From assembly GCA_963712655.1 (NCBI GenBank), contig CAVQIT010000004.1, positions 186,001 through 250,000 of the forward strand: a DNA stretch of 64,000 bases, written 5' to 3'. Numbering within the stretch: position 1 is the stretch's first letter; each line of letters starts with the position of its first letter. This document shows, one piece after another, positions 26,304-35,423 of this stretch. Source of the DNA: Pollutimonas sp963712655 (GTDB lineage: Bacteria > Pseudomonadota > Gammaproteobacteria > Burkholderiales > Burkholderiaceae_B). The notes under the pieces are model-generated. The model worked only from the letters and a program-made list of their open reading frames with translations, did no database searches and had not been told where the DNA came from. A program made the position numbers and the translations under genes.

Positions 26304-26552
26304 ATGGCCGATACCGTCCCGGCGCCCGATGCGGACCTGGAAGTGGATGCTTCGGGGCTGAAATGCCCTTTGCCCATATTGCGCGCGAAAAAGGCGCTGG
26401 CTCAGTTGCAAAGCGGGCAAGTGCTCAAGGTGATCACCACCGATACGCATGCGCTGCGCGATTTTCAGGCTTTTGCCAAGCAAACCGGCAACGTCCTTGA
26501 AGCGCAGCTTGAAACTGAAACTGGCGCGGCGCACTATTTGCGCCGGCGTTAG
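26304..26552 (+). CDS. TusA/SirA-family sulfur-carrier protein
   Basis: The 82-residue product has the family's CPxP box (CPLPILRAKKAL, Cys21) in the first helix and the VITTDTHALRDFQAFAKQTG segment. Such proteins pass persulfide sulfur in tRNA thiolation, molybdenum cofactor synthesis or sulfur metabolism. Placement directly after alaS (3 bp) implies co-transcription. Which sulfur acceptor it serves cannot be told from context. Confidence 0.85.
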   Translation: MADTVPAPDADLEVDASGLKCPLPILRAKKALAQLQSGQVLKVITTDTHALRDFQAFAKQTGNVLEAQLETETGAAHYLRRR

Positions 26553-26711
26553 GCGCTGTTCGTGTTGTATTCGCGGATCGGATATAAGCGCGGTGGACCT
26601 GCAAGCCGGCCCACAGCAGGCTGCGCCGGTCATTGCAATTGAAATCGGGGCTGGTCAAAAGTTGGGTTGTCGTTTTTTTCTGACTGGCTGTTGAGCTTAT
26701 AGCGATCAGGT

Positions 26712-26741
26712 TTGCAGGTGCTGGCTGAAAAGTGCTAGAAT
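26712..26741 (+). promoter_or_regulatory. Putative rpsP operon promoter
   Basis: TTGCAG (26712-26717) and TAGAAT (26736-26741) are separated by 18 bp and lie 37 bp upstream of rpsP. Confidence 0.6.
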
Positions 26742-26778
26742 CTTTTGTTTTTCACAGTATTTTTTTTAAGGATTACCA

Positions 26779-27033
26779 ATGGTTGTGATTCGTCTAGCCC
26801 GTGGCGGCTCGAAGAAGCGTCCGTTTTACAACGTTGTAGCAGCCGATTCGCGTAATCGCCGCGATGGCCGTTTTATTGAGCGCGTGGGCTTTTACAACCC
26901 CGTAGCCAGCGAAGGCCAGGAAAACCTGCGTCTCGCCCTGGACCGCGTTCAGTACTGGACCGACAAGGGCGCCCAGCTATCGCTTGCTGTTACGCGCCTG
27001 GTTAAAGAATACTCGGCTAAAGCAGCTGCCTGA
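26779..27033 (+). CDS. rpsP: 30S ribosomal protein S16
   Basis: The 84-residue product begins MVVIRLARGGSKKRPFYNVV, the S16 signature. S16 is an assembly protein of the 30S body. The gene heads the usual rpsP-rimM-trmD operon. An AAGGAT sequence sits before the ATG. Confidence 0.97.
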   Translation: MVVIRLARGGSKKRPFYNVVAADSRNRRDGRFIERVGFYNPVASEGQENLRLALDRVQYWTDKGAQLSLAVTRLVKEYSAKAAA

Positions 27034-27061
27034 TAGCCGGGCTGCCGTAGCGGCATTGAAC

Positions 27062-27682
27062 GTGGCTAAAGCCGATACCTCGCATGCCGGAGCTCCTGCG
27101 GATCTGGTAGAGCTCGGGCGTATCGTGTCGGCTTACGGGGTGCGTGGCTGGGTCAAGATTCAGCCCCATTCCTCGAATGCTCAGGTATTGCTTGCGGCAA
27201 GAACCTGGTGGTTGAAAGCGCCCGTGCCGGCAACCGGCACGGGCGCTTTGCCATCCGCTTTTGCCGCTGACGTCGTCGCTTGCCGTCCCCAGGGCGCTAC
27301 TGTCGTGGCCGAACTGAGCGTGGTGGCCGATCGGAACCAGGCCGAGGCCATGAAGGGGTATACGGTATGGGTGCCCAGGGCCGGCTTCCCTCCCGCCGAT
27401 GACGACGAGTATTATTGGGTCGACCTGATCGATTGCCGTTTGTATGGCGAACTCGACGGCCGGCCGGCGCTGATAGGCAGGGTCGTCGAAGTGCTTGATA
27501 ATGGCGCTCATGCGCTGTTGCGCGTGGCTCGCGCCACAGTCGATGCCGATGGCGGACTGGCCTTGATGCAAAACGATAAAGGCCGCGCAATCGAAGTCCT
27601 GGTGCCGTTTGTGAATGCTCATGTGCATACTGTCGATATCGCCAATAAACGGCTCGACAGCAATTGGCCGGTCGAATTTTAG
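27062..27682 (+). CDS. rimM: Ribosome maturation factor RimM
   Basis: The product is a 16S rRNA processing factor that binds S19. The N-terminal RimM domain (LVELGRIVSAYGVRGWVKIQ) is followed by the PRC-barrel (DEYYWVDLIDCRLYG, then IEVLVPFVNAHVHTVDI). The start is uncertain: a GTG at 27062 gives 206 residues and does not overlap rpsP, which I prefer. An ATG at 26984 would overlap rpsP by 50 bp and add 26 residues unlike the family. Confidence 0.9.
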   Translation: MAKADTSHAGAPADLVELGRIVSAYGVRGWVKIQPHSSNAQVLLAARTWWLKAPVPATGTGALPSAFAADVVACRPQGATVVAELSVVADRNQAEAMKGYTVWVPRAGFPPADDDEYYWVDLIDCRLYGELDGRPALIGRVVEVLDNGAHALLRVARATVDADGGLALMQNDKGRAIEVLVPFVNAHVHTVDIANKRLDSNWPVEF

Positions 27683-27799
27683 GGTATTTCCCGTTACAGG
27701 GTAGTTGTCGCAAGCCGCCACCCGCCCGCAAGCCTGTTGCGTGCCAGACCGCAGCTTCCCGGGCTTGCCGGATACCGACTCAAAAGGCGCGAGCAAGCT

Positions 27800-28657
27800 A
27801 TGCGGTTTGACGTTGTTTCCCTTTTTCCCGACATGTTCTCTGTGGTCCGCGACCTTGGGGTGACGGGGCGCGCCCATAAACAGCGGCTTTGGTCGCTGGG
27901 CTTATGGAATCCCCGCGATTTCACCCAGGATGTTCACCGCACGGTGGATGACCGTCCATACGGCGGGGGGCCAGGCATGGTCATGATGGCCGAACCGCTG
28001 GAGCGCGCCCTGGAGGCGGCCAAGGCGGATCGCGCGGCTACGCGAACAACTGACGGTTTCGCGGCGGGGAGCGAGGGCGGGGCGCCCGCCACGCCCGAGG
28101 CCGTAGCGGGCACAGAGATACGGACGCTTTTCGTCCCGGCGGCGGACACTCCTGTCGTGCTGATGAGTCCTACAGGCCTGCGCTTCGACCAGGGCATGGC
28201 GCAGGAGCTGGCGCTCGGCGACGGGGCTATCCTGATTTGCGGCCGCTACGAGGGCGTGGACCAGCGGTTTATTGATCGCCATGTGACCCACGAAGTCTCG
28301 ATGGGCGATTTCGTTTTGTCGGGCGGCGAAATCGCCGCGCTCGCCATTATCGACAGTGTCGCGCGGCTGTTGCCGGGAGCGCTCAATGATGCGGATTCCG
28401 CCTTGCAGGATTCGTTCAATACGGCTCTGACCGGGCTGCTGGACAGCCCTCATTACACCCGGCCCGAACAATACCAGGGGCAGTCCGTGCCGTCTGAACT
28501 GTTGTCTGGCCATCATGTCAACATCGCCCTGTGGCGACGCCGGCAATCGCTGGCATTGACCGCCGCGCGGCGTCCCGACCTGATAGCTGCCGCCCGCAAG
28601 GCGGGCTTGTTATCCAAGGCCGACGAAAAATTTCTTGCGCAGTTGGCACAGGAGTAA
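27800..28657 (+). CDS. trmD: tRNA (guanine-N1)-methyltransferase TrmD
   Basis: The 285-residue product makes m1G37 in tRNA to prevent frameshifting. The trefoil-knot SAM site is visible as LMSPTGLRFDQ, ICGRYEGVDQRFID and LSGGEIAALAIIDSVARLLPG. It carries about 25 extra residues (near 80-105, Ala/Thr/Gly-rich) relative to the E. coli enzyme, a type of insert I recall in related genera. The ATG at 27800 gives the conserved MRFDVVSLFP start. It is the last gene of the rpsP operon here: the expected rplS (L19) is absent, and element B begins 58 bp downstream. Confidence 0.95.
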   Translation: MRFDVVSLFPDMFSVVRDLGVTGRAHKQRLWSLGLWNPRDFTQDVHRTVDDRPYGGGPGMVMMAEPLERALEAAKADRAATRTTDGFAAGSEGGAPATPEAVAGTEIRTLFVPAADTPVVLMSPTGLRFDQGMAQELALGDGAILICGRYEGVDQRFIDRHVTHEVSMGDFVLSGGEIAALAIIDSVARLLPGALNDADSALQDSFNTALTGLLDSPHYTRPEQYQGQSVPSELLSGHHVNIALWRRRQSLALTAARRPDLIAAARKAGLLSKADEKFLAQLAQE

Positions 28658-28714
28658 GCGGACCGGCTGGGTTGGCGTGAATGGCGCCTGATCTGGCCTT
28701 GGCCGGCCTATGCC

Positions 28715-28737
28715 TATGCCAAATGGCGCTTACGTAA
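28715..28737 (+). repeat. Left terminal inverted repeat of element B
   Basis: It contains AATGGCGCTTAC (28722-28733), the exact complement of 30106-30117. It is the most diverged of the four termini. Confidence 0.75.
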
Positions 28738-28924
28738 CGCAACTGCGCCAGAAGAGACGATGCGAAAATGTTGACTGCGCAGGGGAAGTTTGGATCTTTT
28801 GCTGACGAGGTTCGTATTGTCTGCGAGGCTTGGGTCGTTTGTTGGCGGTGTTCGTATTGTTTGCCGATGGGTTCACTATGTTTGAAATCGCTTGGATCGT
28901 CTGCTGGCGGAGTGCATATTTTTC

Positions 28925-29129
28925 GTGCCGTCTGGCGGGGGTCATGCCGGTAGTGGCCAGCCCGGTCGGCCGGTCAGGCGCCTACGCGCCTGACACCGGG
29001 CGCTAATCTCGTCCGGCGGCCGCTGCCTGGTGAAGTTCTTTTCGATGTCCTGCGCGGCTCGCCTCCCTACGATTCCACTTGCTCGGCCTCCGACGGGCTG
29101 GCCACTACCGGCATGACCCCCGCCAGACT
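28925..29129 (+). repeat. Left inverted arm of element B (core part)
   Basis: It carries the 43-bp block at 29057-29099, identical to that at 1991-2033, and the TCAGGCGC/GCGCCTGA hairpin. It pairs in inverted orientation with 29770-29975. Confidence 0.75.
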
Positions 29130-29214
29130 ACAGTATCGTGTAGCCACGGTTGCCGGGACGGTTCGGTTCTTGCGCTTCGTTGGCAACAGATTTTGGGTCG
29201 AAAGAGTTTGCAGT

Positions 29215-29255
29215 GCATGGCTCTCTCGCCCCTGCACGGGGCGAGAGAGCCATGC
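29215..29255 (+). other. Perfect 18-bp hairpin in the centre of element B
   Basis: GCATGGCTCTCTCGCCCC pairs base for base with 29238-29255 across the loop TGCAC. It is the counterpart of the hairpin at 2490-2522 in element A, with compensatory change at one pair. Confidence 0.85.
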
Positions 29256-29540
29256 GCGATTGCCGTAATGTGGAGGGTGTTTTTGTGCGCCGATCATGTC
29301 ACGCAAGTGGGAGCTCGCGCATGCATCGGCCGCGTGATCCGCATCGGAAAAAAGCGGCTGAAATGCCAGAACACAAAAATTCTGACACTCCCCTGTCCAA
29401 TGATTTCGTGGCTGCTGTATCCCTTGATACGCTCGGCCCCCGCATTCCAAAATCTGTGTAAGGTGCTCACAGCCTCTGATCACAGGCCTCAATCACAGTC
29501 CTCAGGCCCATGATCATCTTACGCAACAATATCTGCCAGA

Positions 29541-29634
29541 TTGATCGTAATCCTGTCGAATCGACAGTCCCCGTCGCATGCCCAATATTGACCGTAATCG
29601 CGTCGACTCTACAGCCACCATCGCATGCCCAACC
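29541..29634 (+). repeat. Tandem duplication (2 x 47 bp) in element B
   Basis: The unit starting TTGATCGTAATC at 29541 is repeated as TTGACCGTAATC at 29588; both units end in TCGCATGCCCAA. Element A has one copy of this unit (about 2196-2245, reverse strand). Confidence 0.7.
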
Positions 29635-29640
29635 GCGTAA

Positions 29641-29677
29641 GGCGATTTTCGGCCCACCGTAGGGGCCGGAAATTGCC
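29641..29677 (-). other. Conserved hairpin 1 in the centre of element B
   Basis: This is the counterpart of 2155-2191: the GGCCC and GGGCC arms around a 7-base loop are kept, with a few changes near the stem base. Confidence 0.7.
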
Positions 29678-29769
29678 GGGCACTGCAACGTCTTTGGTCG
29701 GCAACAACACGGCCCAACGAAGCGCAAGAACCCAGACCGTGCCAGCGCCCGTGTTTAAGACACATCGGA

Positions 29770-29975
29770 GTCCGTCGGGGGTAAGGCCTGTGGGGGCAAG
29801 CCCGTTGGAGGCCGAGCAAGTGGAATCGTAGGGAGGCGTGCCGCCGAGGAGACCGAGAAGAACGCAACCAGGAGCGGCCGCCGGACGAGATTAGCGCGCG
29901 GTGTCAGGCGCGCAGGCGCCTGAACGGCCGACCGGGCAGGCCGCCACAGGCCTTACCCCCGACGGACGGCACCAG
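29770..29975 (-). repeat. Right inverted arm of element B (core part)
   Basis: It is the inverted partner of 28925-29129 and carries the 43-bp block at 29799-29841 with a few changes. Its outer and inner edges (GGGGGTAAGGCCTGT) match the left arm of A. Confidence 0.75.
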
Positions 29976-30101
29976 CAAATACGAACACCGCCAGCAAACA
30001 CTACGCACACCGCCAGCAGAAGACACAAACGACCGTGATACCTTGGCTCACACCGCTGAGCGATCGCATCGATATCCCCCGCTATGGCCAGCCACAGCGG
30101 C

Positions 30102-30124
30102 CTAAGTAAGCGCCATTCAGCCTA
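30102..30124 (-). repeat. Right terminal inverted repeat of element B
   Basis: The reverse complement reads TAGGCT then GAATGGCGCTTACTTAG, differing from the A termini at only a few bases. Its outermost TAG is the valS stop codon. Confidence 0.8.
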
Positions 30125-32972
30125 CGCCAGTTTCGCCAACTGATCCTTCACTTTCCGCAGCGTTTCGCCGAACAACGCGACCCGCGACTTCTCTTGCTCG
30201 ACAACCGCGGCGGGGGCTCTTTCCACAAAGCTTGCATTCGACAGCTTGCCATTGGCTTTCGCCATCTCATTTTCCAGACGCTCGATCTCCTTGTCCAGGC
30301 GCAAACGTTCCGCATCCACATCGATTTCGACGTGCAGCATCAACTGCGTTGCTCCCACCACCTGCACCGGAGCGCCCACATCCGGCAATTCGATCCACGA
30401 TATCCACGCTCTCGAGCTTGGCCAGGGCCGCCAGATACATGCGTTGGCTGCAGCCCTGGCGGTTTCCTTGCGCAATCAGCGGCACCCTCTGGGCAGGCGA
30501 TAGATTCATTTCGCCGCGCAGCGCCCGCACCGCCTCGATCTGGGCTTTGAGTTCGGCAACCTGCGGCTTCCGCCGGCTATCCAGGAAATCGTTGTTGGCG
30601 AAGGGATAGGGTTGCACGCACAGGCTGGTTTGCTCGTCGGCTTGGCGCTTGCCGGCAACCAAAGCCACTTTTTGCCAGAGCTCCTCGGTGATGAACGGAA
30701 TAATGGGATGCGCCAGGCGCAGCACGGTTTCCAGCACGCGGATCAGCGTGCGCCGGGTGCCCAGTTGCTGGGCGGGCGTGCCGTTCTGAATCTGCACCTT
30801 GGCCAGTTCCACATACCAATCGCAGTATTCGTCCCATGCAAAGCGGTAAAGGGCATTGGCGATATTGTCGAAGCGGTAGTCGTCAAAGCCGCGCGCCACC
30901 TCGGTTTCCAGGCGCTGCAATTGGCTGACGATCCAGCGGTCGGCAAACGAGAGTTCGCCCACGGATTGCGTCCGTCAGCGTGTGCCCTTCGGTGTTCATC
31001 AGCACAAAGCGCGTGGCATTCCAGAGCTTGTTGCAGAAATTGCGGTAGCCCTCGCAGCGCTTCAGGTCGAAGTTGATGTTGCGGCCCAGCGTGGCATAGG
31101 CGGCCATCGTGAAGCGCAGCGCATCGGTGCCGTAGGCAGGAATGCCGTCCGGGAATTCTTTGGCGGGTTTTTTTCTCGATGCTGGCGGCCTGCCTGGGAT
31201 TCATCAGCCCGCTGGTGCGCTTCGCCAGCAAAGCGTCGAGCCGATGCCATCGATCAGATCGACCGGGTCTAGCGTATTGCCCTTGGACTTGCTCATCTTC
31301 TGGCCTTCCGCGTCGCGGATACCAGGCCGTGCACATAGACGTGCTGGAACGGCACTTTGCCGGTCATGTGCGTGGTCATCATGACCATGCGGGCGACCCA
31401 GAAGAAAATGATGTCGAAGCCGGTAACCAGCACGCTGGACGGCAGGTAGCGTTCAGGTCCGGGGTTTCTTCAGGCCAGCCCAGATCGGTAAAGGGCACCA
31501 GGCCGAAGAGAACCAGGTGTCGAGCACGTCCTCGTCACGCCTCAGCGGGCCGCTGACGCCCGCCGCATCGGCCTTCCGGCGGGCTTCGGCTTCGTTGCGC
31601 GCCACGAATATTTGGCCGTCCTCGGCGTACCAGGCGGGAATCTGGTGGCCCCACCATAGTTGGCGCGAAATGCACCAGTCCTGGATGTTTTCCCAGCCAC
31701 TGGTTATAGGTGGTGGTCCAGTTTTCCGGGTAGAACTTGATACGGCCGTCGGCCACGACTTCCAGCGCCACATCGGTAATGCTTTTGCCGGGATTGATCG
31801 TGCTCGGCCGGCGCCGGCTTGCTCATGGCGACGAACCATTGGTCGGTCAGCATGGGCTCGATAACGGTGCCGGTGCGATCGCCGCGCGGCACCATCAATT
31901 TATGTGGCTTGACCTGATGCAGCAGTCCTTGCGCGCGCAGGTCGTCGACGATTTTCTTGCGCGCGTCGAAGCGATCCAGTCCGCGATAGGCGGCGGGCGC
32001 GTTGTCGTTGATTTTCGCGTCCAGCGTAAGAATGCTGATCAGGTCCAGGCCGTGACGCTGTCCAACCGCATAGTCGTTGAAATCGTGCGCCGGGGTAACC
32101 TTGACCACGCCGGTGCCGAATTCGCGGTCTACGTAGTCATCGGCGATAATCGGGATCTGGCGTCCGACCAGGGGCAGGGTGACCGTCTCGCCTATCAGGT
32201 GGGCATAACGCTGGTCGTCGGGGTGCACCATGAGCGCCACATCGCCCAGCATGGTTTCGGGACGGGTGGTGGCCACGACCAGGTGTCCGATGCCGCCCGC
32301 GGGCTGGGTAAGGGGATAGCGGATATCCCACATGAAACCGTCTTCTTCCTCGCTGACCACCTCCAGGTCGGAGACCGCTGTGCCAAGTACCGGATCCCAG
32401 TTGACCAGGCGCTTGCCGCGATAGATCAGGCCTTGCTCATACAGGCGCACAAAGGTTTCGACCACGCCGCGCGACAAATTGTCGTCCATGGTGAAATATT
32501 CGCGCTTCCAGTCGCATGAAGAGCCCAGGCGGCGAAACTGCTCGGTAATCGCGTTGCCCGATTTTTCTTTCCATTCCCAAACCTTCTCGACGAACTCATC
32601 GCGGCCCAGATCGTGGCGCGAAACATGTTGCGCATCGAGCTGGCGTTCGACCACGATCTGGGTGGCGATACCGGCGTGGTCGGTACCGGGGATGAACACA
32701 GTGTCGTCGCCGCGCATGCGGTGATAGCGCATCAGTCCGTCCATGACAGTCTGGTTGAAGGCATGTCCCATGTGCAGGGTGCCGGTGACATTCGGCGGCG
32801 GGAATTGCACGGCGAAGGGCAGGCTGGCGCGCGGGCCGGTAGGCTGCACATGCCGGCCGCCGCTGAAGTAGCCCCGGCGCTCCCACTCGGCATACCAGCG
32901 CGCTTCTATTTCCTGCGGCTCAAAGCTTTTCGAGAGTTGTTCGGGATCGGCCACTGTGATATTTGTGCTCAT
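30122..32972 (-). pseudogene. valS: Valyl-tRNA synthetase ValS, interrupted by about nine frameshifts
   Basis: Taken across frames, the sequence covers a whole ValRS. It begins MSTNITVADPEQLSKSFEPQ, has HIGH-type GTLHMGH near residue 60, the editing domain, KMSKSKGN (about 31295, minus strand), the anticodon-binding domain and the C-terminal coiled coil (KEIERLENEMAKANGKLSN). The frame is intact from 32972 to about 31803. It is then broken near 31800, 31696, 31500, 31451, 31320, 31242, 31161, 30968 and 30392, mostly by single-base gains or losses. ValRS is essential, so either these are sequence errors next to a repeat or a second valS exists. ndk diverges upstream. Confidence 0.85.
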
Positions 32973-33307
32973 GATGTAAAAGGTAAATGCGGACAGCCGC
33001 AAAGCGGCAAAGGTCTGACTATATATGAAACGTTCACTGCGCGCGAAACTTGGGTCAAACCGTGAACTGATTGGTAAAACAAGCCGTGATCGGCTGTTGA
33101 CTTGAATCGCATTATTTTATGATGTAGTCGGCGGGCTTTGGCATGTTAAAATGCCCGGTTAACATAAACTTTGTCAAAGTTATTGTTTTTATTAAGAAAA
33201 CCGTTTTCGCAACCTGGTTTTTGCCACCACGACTGCCGCCAAGGTCTGCCCGCAGGGCGCCGCGCGCAATCAAATGGCGAGAATCGTCATATATTCTTGG
33301 ATTCCAC
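32973..33307. other. Divergent intergenic region between valS and ndk
   Basis: This 335-bp region holds the start regions of both genes. Visible are a TTGACT (33097-33102) with TATGAT 15 bp later as a weak ndk-direction promoter, and an inverted repeat ATGTTAA/TTAACAT at 33143-33149 and 33159-33165 around 9 bases, a possible operator. No gene is seen. Confidence 0.4.
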
Positions 33308-33733
33308 ATGGCTATTGAACGCACCCTTTCCATCATCAAGCCCGATGCCGTCGCCAAAAACGTAATTGGCCAGATCGTCGCCCGTTTCGAGCAAGCCAAT
33401 CTGAAAGTCATTGCCGCCCGTTTGCAGCAACTGTCGCGCGAAGATGCGGAACGCTTCTATGCTGTGCACAAGGCGCGTCCCTTTTATAAAGACCTGGTCG
33501 ACTTCATGGTGTCGGGCCCTGTGTTCGTGCAAGTGCTGGAAGGCGAAAACGCCATCCAGAAAAACCGCGACCTGATGGGCGCCACCGATCCCAAGAAAGC
33601 CGATGCCGGCACCATTCGCGCCGACTTTGCCGACAGCATCGACGCCAATGCCGTTCATGGTTCCGACGCTGCTGAAACCGCCGCTGTCGAAATCGCTTTC
33701 TTTTTTGCCGAAAGCAACGTTCACAGCCGTTAA
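33308..33733 (+). CDS. ndk: Nucleoside diphosphate kinase Ndk
   Basis: The 141-residue product balances NTP pools by phosphate transfer through a phosphohistidine. The start MAIERTLSIIKPDAV, the RPFYKDLVDFMVSGPV block and the active-site histidine (His117 in NAVHGSD) are all present at normal family length. The open frame extends upstream of 33308, but those codons do not fit the family. It heads the run into rlmN, whose start is 23 bp beyond the stop. Confidence 0.97.
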   Translation: MAIERTLSIIKPDAVAKNVIGQIVARFEQANLKVIAARLQQLSREDAERFYAVHKARPFYKDLVDFMVSGPVFVQVLEGENAIQKNRDLMGATDPKKADAGTIRADFADSIDANAVHGSDAAETAAVEIAFFFAESNVHSR

Positions 33734-33756
33734 TTCCCGGCCATAACGCGCCGTTC

Positions 33757-34929
33757 ATGGCGTCAAGGTTTATGTCATCTACTGAATCCGTCAATCTTCT
33801 CGGCCTCGATGCCGCCGCGCTGACCGACCTGGTCGGTCAATGGGGCGGCAAGCCTTTCCGGGCCAGGCAGCTGCAGCGCTGGATACACCAGCGCGGCACG
33901 GATTCGTTCGACCAGATGACCGACCTGGCGCGTGAGTTCCGCCAGCAATTGACAGACCGCTGTTCAATCGATGGGCCTGTCGCATCGATCGAACAACGGT
34001 CCACCGACGGTACACGCAAGTGGCTGTTCGATGTGGGCAAGAACAACGCGGTCGAAGCGGTATTCATACCAGAGGACGATCGCGGCACCTTGTGCATCTC
34101 CAGCCAGGCGGGATGTACCGTGGCATGCCCTTTTTGCTCTACCGGCTACCAAGGTTTCAACCGCAACCTTACAACGGCCGAAATCATCGGCCAGCTCTGG
34201 TACGCCAAGCGGGCCCTGCAGGCTGATCTGCAAAGCGCCCGTATCGGCGAAGAGGCCCTGGCCGCGCCTGAACCGGCGCGCGTCATTAGCAACGTGGTCA
34301 TGATGGGCATGGGCGAGCCCTTGCTCAATTACGACCAGGTGCTTGGCGCCTTGCGGCTCATGCTGGACGATAACGCCTATGGCCTGTCGCGCCGCCGCGT
34401 CACGGTGTCCACGTCGGGCGTGGTGCCCATGATGGATCGCCTTGGCCGCGATTGCCCGGTGGCCCTTGCCGTTTCATTGCATGCGCCCAACGACGCCTTG
34501 CGCGACAAGCTGGTGCCGCTCAATCGCAAGCACCCCTTGGCCGAGCTCCTGGCGGCCTGCAACCGCTACCTTGAATTTGCGCCGCGCGATTTCATTACAT
34601 TCGAATACATCATGCTCGACGGGGTCAACGATACCGACCAGCATGCCCGCGAATTGATTACTATTGCAAAGCAGGTGCGTTGCAAATTCAATTTGATTCC
34701 ATTCAATCCTTTTCCGCAGTCAGGCCTGAAGCGCTCGCCCGCCGCACGGGTGCGTTTATTCGCCCAGCGTCTCATGGATGCAGGCCTGGTGGCAACCGTG
34801 CGTAAAACTCGTGGAGACGACATTGCGGCTGCCTGCGGGCAACTGGCGGGCGATGTCAAAGATCGCACGCGTATCAACGAGCGTTTGCCCGACCGTGCGA
34901 TCATCGCTATCAACCAGGAGCGTGGATGA
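33757..34929 (+). CDS. rlmN: 23S rRNA/tRNA adenine-C2 methyltransferase RlmN
   Basis: The 390-residue radical SAM enzyme methylates A2503 of 23S rRNA and A37 of tRNAs. The 4Fe-4S motif CTVACPFC gives Cys120, 124 and 127. GMGEPLLNYD, STSGVVPMMDRL and the family's conserved C-terminal segments follow. A second in-frame ATG at 33772 is an alternative start, 5 codons in. Its stop overlaps the next start (ATGA). Confidence 0.95.
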   Translation: MASRFMSSTESVNLLGLDAAALTDLVGQWGGKPFRARQLQRWIHQRGTDSFDQMTDLAREFRQQLTDRCSIDGPVASIEQRSTDGTRKWLFDVGKNNAVEAVFIPEDDRGTLCISSQAGCTVACPFCSTGYQGFNRNLTTAEIIGQLWYAKRALQADLQSARIGEEALAAPEPARVISNVVMMGMGEPLLNYDQVLGALRLMLDDNAYGLSRRRVTVSTSGVVPMMDRLGRDCPVALAVSLHAPNDALRDKLVPLNRKHPLAELLAACNRYLEFAPRDFITFEYIMLDGVNDTDQHARELITIAKQVRCKFNLIPFNPFPQSGLKRSPAARVRLFAQRLMDAGLVATVRKTRGDDIAAACGQLAGDVKDRTRINERLPDRAIIAINQERG

Positions 34930-35423
34930 CCCAACCTCTCTTAAAAGAAGCTCGCCTCGAAGTCGTGAGTCCTCCAGCCGCTCCCACGGGTGTCGGGCCT
35001 ACGCTGCGCGATTTGCGCGAAGCCAGGCGCTTGTCGCTTGCCGAAGTCTCCGCTCGCCTGAAGTTCACCGCGCGTCAGCTCGAGGCGCTTGAAACCGAGC
35101 AATGGGACCGCCTGCCTACAGGCGTTTCGTTGCGAGGCTTCGTAAAAAATTACGGTCGCTTCCTCGAGGCCGATATCGATGCATTGCTGGTCATGCTCGA
35201 TGACCAGGTCGGAGCCACCTCGGCCAAGCCGGTGGCCATCTCCAGGGCGGGTTCCCTGGGGCCCGCCGATCTGCCTATACATGGCGAGCCCGTGCACCGG
35301 CCCTGGGGCTGGCTCATCATTATTCTTGTCTTGTTGTTTGTCGCTGGTTTCTATGCCATTGAACGCGGCTGGGTGCCCGATTCATGGCTGGTGTTCGACT
35401 GGCTTAAATCCTTGAAAAAATGA
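34926..35423 (+). CDS. RodZ-like protein: HTH domain plus one membrane helix, no periplasmic domain
   Basis: The 165-residue product has a RodZ-type helix-turn-helix domain at about 26-92 (LRDLREARRLSLAEVSARLK, LPTGVSLRGFVKNYGRFL) and a transmembrane helix at about 127-145. It ends about 20 residues later. Full RodZ (~330 residues) has a periplasmic DUF4115 domain and links MreB to the wall machinery; that part is missing. The next gene, ispG, starts on its stop codon, so the short form seems to be the intact gene rather than a recent truncation. The position between rlmN and ispG is where rodZ is found in gammaproteobacteria. Confidence 0.8.
   Translation: MTQPLLKEARLEVVSPPAAPTGVGPTLRDLREARRLSLAEVSARLKFTARQLEALETEQWDRLPTGVSLRGFVKNYGRFLEADIDALLVMLDDQVGATSAKPVAISRAGSLGPADLPIHGEPVHRPWGWLIIILVLLFVAGFYAIERGWVPDSWLVFDWLKSLKK

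Larger units (their letters stand above)
28715..30124 (-). mobile_element. Element B: inverted second copy of the palindromic element
   Basis: It fills the space between trmD and valS, which are convergent. Termini, arms and centre correspond to element A, but the centre is in the opposite orientation, so B is A turned round. It is ~47 bp longer, mainly from a tandem duplication at 29541-29634. Its right terminal repeat overlaps the valS stop codon. A partial extra terminus (TGAATGGCGCCTG, 28678-28690) lies just outside the left end and may be a remnant of another insertion. No open frame is shared with element A in the same phase. Confidence 0.7.

Noticed and set aside
24639..26633. 664-residue open frame antisense to alaS
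   Set aside because: Mirror frame of alaS with no domain and no start signal.
28658..30124. CRISPR array or tRNA cluster in the gene-free region
   Set aside because: The repeats are long inverted arms rather than short regularly spaced direct repeats, and no cloverleaf is visible. No tRNA, rRNA or CRISPR was recognised anywhere in the window.
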